Shown here piece after piece: positions 23,893 through 26,824 of a stretch of 26,824 bases of DNA. Source of the stretch: Saprospiraceae bacterium (GTDB lineage: Bacteria; Bacteroidota; Bacteroidia; Chitinophagales; Saprospiraceae); the NCBI GenBank assembly GCA_016715405.1, contig JADKAE010000032.1, positions 1 through 26,824 of the forward strand. The letters are read 5' to 3'. Made by a program: the position numbers and the translations under genes. The notes beneath the pieces were generated by a model, which had not been told where the DNA came from, did no database searches, and worked only from the letters and a program-made list of their open reading frames with translations. Positions within the stretch are counted from its first letter, which is position 1. Every line of letters begins with the position of its first letter.

Positions 23893-24837
23893 ATGAAAAG
23901 TGCAAGTCGCTTTTTTTTGTTCATTTTGCTCGCAACAGCAAGCTGCCGGGAGTCGGGTACGGCTGATCATACTTCTTCATCCGATCAGCCGGTGGTGGCG
24001 CAAGATAGTACAAATGCAGTTTTCGTCGATTCTTTTGCCGCCCGCGTTGTGTTAGAGCGCGACATTACTATAAAAAAATACTTTCCCTACCTCGATTCGC
24101 TGGTGGCGGCGTGGGATACGCTTTTGCCGTATACCCTTACCGAACACCTGCTGGTGCGCGCCAACCCCTGGCTGATCGATAGCCTGGTCGAAACAGATTA
24201 TTACCGGCTGATGGCCAAGGGGAGATTTGTGTACGACCAGCAAAAAATGGTCATCTTGCACAAAGGCGATACGCTGGGCATACCAGGTGAAGCTCTGGCT
24301 GCCGAGTTGCAAGCCCGCATCGACTCCACGTGGATCGACGTGAATATCCCCGAGTTTAAACTGCGTATTATGGAGCGCGACAGCGAGTTGTTTGCCTTCC
24401 CCGTGCGGGTGGGGCGCAACCAGAAGCGCTACCTGGAGATGGCGGGTCGCGAAGTCGACCTGCGCACGCCCATCGGCGAGGGCCGCATCTTGCGCATTGA
24501 GCGCAATCCGGCCTGGATAGATCCCTGCAATTGCCGCCCATACACCGAAACCCACCGCGACGACGGCCGCGTGACGCGTTGTCCGCAAATTCCCTGGCTA
24601 GAGCCCGAAATCGAAGGCCTCCGTCCGGGCTGTCTCATCCACCCCACTACCAACCCCAAAACGCTGGGCAAAGCCTACTCCAACGGCTGTGTGGGCATGC
24701 GCGAAGCCGACTCCTGGGTCGCCTACTACCATGCTCCTGTGGGCACCCGTGTGCGGTTTCGCTATGAATTGCAGGCTATTGATGAAAAGGGTGATTCCAT
24801 TAAATTGAAGGATATCTATAAATTGAATAAAAAATAG
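23893..24837 (+). CDS. L,D-transpeptidase (YkuD) lipoprotein
   Basis: A 314-residue protein with a lipoprotein signal (lipobox ATASC, about Cys18). Residues about 150-300 form a YkuD domain: VNIPEFKLRIMERDSELFAF, then IHPTTNP, then the catalytic loop YSNGCVGMREAD with Cys266. The usual S-H-G-C-x-R is S-N-G-C-V-G-M here, so the His and Arg of the signature are replaced while Cys is kept. It probably forms or edits 3-3 peptidoglycan crosslinks or attaches proteins in the periplasm. Intact frame, start next to a repeat hairpin. Confidence 0.85.
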   Translation: MKSASRFFLFILLATASCRESGTADHTSSSDQPVVAQDSTNAVFVDSFAARVVLERDITIKKYFPYLDSLVAAWDTLLPYTLTEHLLVRANPWLIDSLVETDYYRLMAKGRFVYDQQKMVILHKGDTLGIPGEALAAELQARIDSTWIDVNIPEFKLRIMERDSELFAFPVRVGRNQKRYLEMAGREVDLRTPIGEGRILRIERNPAWIDPCNCRPYTETHRDDGRVTRCPQIPWLEPEIEGLRPGCLIHPTTNPKTLGKAYSNGCVGMREADSWVAYYHAPVGTRVRFRYELQAIDEKGDSIKLKDIYKLNKK

Positions 24838-24850
24838 GCCCAACAAATCG

Positions 24851-24858
24851 TACCTTTG
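24851..24858 (+). promoter_or_regulatory. Bacteroidota -7-like motif TACCTTTG
   Basis: TACCTTTG followed by CG fits TAnnTTTG and lies 27 bases before the pheS ATG at 24885, just after the YkuD stop. A TTG at 24823-24825 is too far for the usual spacer. Confidence 0.5.
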
Positions 24859-24884
24859 CGCCTTCTAAAGCAAAAAAAAACGCG

Positions 24885-25922
24885 ATGTCCGTTGAAATCT
24901 TCGACACGGTAAAAGGTATCATTGCAGAAATCGAGGCAAGCCAACCAGCCAACGAAGAAGCGCTGGAGCAATTCCGCCTGCGGTATGTCGGCACCAAAAA
25001 CGTCATCAAACCGCTGTTTGGTGAGATCAAAAACGTGCCCAACGAGCTGAAAAAAGAATTCGGCCAGTTGCTCAATACCGCCAAAGAAACCGCCGAGGCC
25101 AAATACGCCGCCCTCAAAGAACAACTGGAAGGCAGCAGCGAAGACGCCGGCGCCCAAGGCCTCGACCTGAGCGCCCCCGGCGAACCCCTTAGCCTGGGTA
25201 GCAGACACCCCGTGGCTATCGTGATGAACCGCATTATCCGCATCTTCGAACGCATAGGCTTCGTGGTGGCCGACGAACGCGAAATAGAGGACGACTGGCA
25301 CAACTTTACGGCCATGAATACCCCCGAAGACCACCCCGCCCGCGATATGCAGGATACGTTTTACCTGCAGGACAGCCTCACGATGCTGCTGCGCACCCAC
25401 ACTTCGTCGGTGCAGGCCCGCGTGATGACCTCGCAGCAACCGCCTATCCGAATCATTGCCCCGGGGCGCGTATACCGCAACGAAACCGTGTCGGCTCGCT
25501 CCCACTGCCAGTTTCACCAGGTAGAAGGCCTGTATGTGGATGAAAATGTATCTTTTGCTGATATGAAGCAAACCCTGCTTTATTTCGCCCGCGAAATGTT
25601 CGGCCCTCAGGTATCTATCCGCCTGCGCCCCTCGTATTTCCCTTTCACCGAACCCAGTGCGGAGATGGACGTCTACCTCGGCACGGCTACGGAAAAAGAC
25701 TACCGCCTCACCAAAGGCACCGGCTGGCTCGAAATTATGGGCTGCGGCATGGTAGACCCCCAGGTGCTCGACAATTGCGGTATCGACTCAAAAAAATATT
25801 CGGGGTTTGCTTTCGGTATGGGCATCGAACGCCAGGCGCTCCGCTTATACGATATTGGAGATATCAGGCTCTTTTTTGAAAACGACGTGCGCTTCCTGCG
25901 GCAATTTGCGGCAGCTTATTAA
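24885..25922 (+). CDS. pheS: phenylalanyl-tRNA synthetase alpha subunit
   Basis: A 345-residue alpha chain with the usual length. The N-terminal coiled part (residues 1-95) binds tRNA. The class II core contains MNRIIRIFERIGFVVADERE, DTFYLQDS-type text, LLRTHTSSVQARVM, RPSYFPFTEPSAEMDVYL and GFAFGMGIERQALRLYDIGD with a conserved GIER. With PheT (not in the window) it charges tRNA-Phe. Its stop codon overlaps by two bases with the stop codon of the convergent birA gene. Confidence 0.97.
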   Translation: MSVEIFDTVKGIIAEIEASQPANEEALEQFRLRYVGTKNVIKPLFGEIKNVPNELKKEFGQLLNTAKETAEAKYAALKEQLEGSSEDAGAQGLDLSAPGEPLSLGSRHPVAIVMNRIIRIFERIGFVVADEREIEDDWHNFTAMNTPEDHPARDMQDTFYLQDSLTMLLRTHTSSVQARVMTSQQPPIRIIAPGRVYRNETVSARSHCQFHQVEGLYVDENVSFADMKQTLLYFAREMFGPQVSIRLRPSYFPFTEPSAEMDVYLGTATEKDYRLTKGTGWLEIMGCGMVDPQVLDNCGIDSKKYSGFAFGMGIERQALRLYDIGDIRLFFENDVRFLRQFAAAY

Positions 25923-26696
25923 ACCACCTCATCGTTTTCAATAAAGGCGATTTCTTTGAGGTAAAAAGCCTCGGTAGCGCCCGGATGCTCCACAAGCAGC
26001 CGTCCGATAGGATCTAACCCCACGATTTGACCTTCCAATATGCGACCGTCGGCGGTACGAAAAGTCGACAACTGGCGGTAGCGATACAGGTGAGCATAAT
26101 AATCATCGCGCAGTATTTCGAATTGGAGGGCGCGAAGTGCCAGGTAACGCGCTTCGATGCAGGAAAATAAAACACTGCGGAGTTCGTCGAGGTCGACGGG
26201 CCGGCCCTGGCGAGCCAGGCGCAGCGAGGTAGCCCGGTTAAGCGCCGGTGGAAAAACCCTCTGATTGACATTGATGCCGATGCCTACTACACTGCTTTGC
26301 AGGACTGCCCCCGCAATCGTGTTTTGATCAAAATGCCGGCTGTTTTACTATCGCCGATATATACATCATTGGGCCACTTGACAGACACCTGATTTTCTAC
26401 GTACCTTGCAACGGAGTCCCGACTGCCAGTGCAATAGCCTGATTGAGCGAAAATTGTTGCCGGGCCTGGAGAAACGAAGGGTACAATATTGCGCTGAGCG
26501 TGATATTTTGGCCGGGTTCGCTTTCCCAGCTACTGCCAATTTGTCCTTTACCCCCGGTTTGAAAGTCGGCGGAAATGACAGTTCCCTCGCCTGGCTTGCT
26601 TTTTGATAGCAAATCCAGGGCGTAGTCGTTGGTAGAAGAAAGACTGGGAAAGTGTGAAAGAACCTTTCCGCCGAAAAGTGTGTTTGAATTACACAA
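25919..26696 (-). pseudogene. birA: biotin--[acetyl-CoA-carboxylase] ligase BirA, two frameshifts
   Basis: Three frames join into about 259 residues. The first has FPSLSSTNDYALDLL and GTVISADFQTGGKGQIGSSW (the GRGR-like KGQIGSSW biotin motif). The middle is ENQVSVKWPNDVYIG and KTAGILI, and the third has VVGIGINVNQRVFPP and runs to LKEIAFIENDEVV. Joins are near 26408 (one C missing, tccggg) and near 26330 (ATC-AAAACACG; corrected to GILIENTIAGAVLQ). All the key motifs survive in one reading or another, so this essential enzyme is probably intact in the organism. It activates biotin and attaches it to carrier proteins. The only in-frame start seen is TTG at 26696, so the exact start is uncertain. 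It is divergent from rsfS. Confidence 0.88.
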
Positions 26697-26735
26697 AGTT
26701 CATACTTTTATTTATCACAAAACTAAAGAGACAGT

Positions 26736-26824
26736 TTGAATTCACAAGTTAAAGTAAAACCGCTAAAGCCCGATGTAGCAGCGCACAACGATCTCATCAT
26801 CGACAGCATTCAGGATATCAAAGG
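26736..26824 (+). CDS. rsfS: ribosome silencing factor RsfS, N-terminal part, runs off the edge
   Basis: The last 89 bases translate as a TTG-started LNSQVKVKPLKPDVAAHNDL and IIDSIQDIKG, which fits the start of RsfS (Iojap), whose helix reads LIIDSIQDIKGKNI in Bacteroidota. RsfS binds ribosomal protein L14 and blocks subunit joining under starvation. The gene is divergent from birA, with 39 bases between the two starts. A TAA at 26724-26726 bounds the frame upstream and no ATG or GTG lies between, so TTG is the likely start. Confidence 0.7.
   Translation, partial: MNSQVKVKPLKPDVAAHNDLIIDSIQDIK

Noticed and set aside
24816..25571. 251-residue open frame on the minus strand
   Set aside because: Antisense shadow of pheS.

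Overview
The window is a piece of a Bacteroidota chromosome, most likely from the Saprospirales. Evidence is a CotH protein ending in a type IX secretion sorting domain, many lipoproteins with short lipoboxes, TAnnTTTG promoter-like motifs, a divergent birA/rsfS pair, and an AmgK-like kinase fused to a RapZ C-terminal domain. It is mostly housekeeping DNA. No rRNA, tRNA, CRISPR, phage or transposase gene could be supported.

Layout. 1-4200: a broken alpha/beta hydrolase, a broken four-helix-bundle (S23-like) gene between repeat arms, the kinase-RapZ fusion, a DoxX protein and a small broken HTH gene. 4200-8100: a stretch of frameshifted genes (Saprospiraceae-type hypothetical protein, long HTH protein, exported protein) plus one intact small secreted beta-sandwich protein. 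8200-16600: mostly clean genes for a cytochrome c (frameshifted), a RibD/DHFR-like protein, a 5'-nucleotidase-family lipoprotein, two cyclophilin lipoproteins (the first with an internal stop), polyphosphate glucokinase, a two-domain sulfurtransferase, then pssA-purS-rsmI. 16770-22050: serine racemase/threonine dehydratase-like enzyme (frameshifted), comF, a DUF3137-like membrane protein, a TraB/GumN protein and a tandem universal stress protein. 22126-26824: CotH with T9SS tail (frameshifted), an L,D-transpeptidase, pheS, birA (frameshifted) and the start of rsfS.

The most unusual content lies between the genes. At least ten gene boundaries carry low-complexity elements made of 7-8 nt words repeated in tandem, usually followed by an AT-rich loop and then the reverse-complement words, so each could fold as a long hairpin. 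Several unrelated word families share this plan (TGATGTGC, GTTCTCT/GTTGTCC, GACTTTAC/GACTGTAC, a CAGTCAGCACTTAGC type, and G-rich GAGGGGG). The elements sit very close to coding ends: in several cases the repeat word itself provides the stop codon, and in rsmI and the TraB gene it seems to encode the C-terminal tail. One copy encloses the four-helix-bundle gene, which recalls the hairpin-plus-S23 organisation of 23S rRNA intervening sequences.

Caution: many genes are split by single-base indels, often in homopolymers. This could be real decay or uncorrected long-read assembly error. The nonsense codon in the first cyclophilin is a different kind of change.
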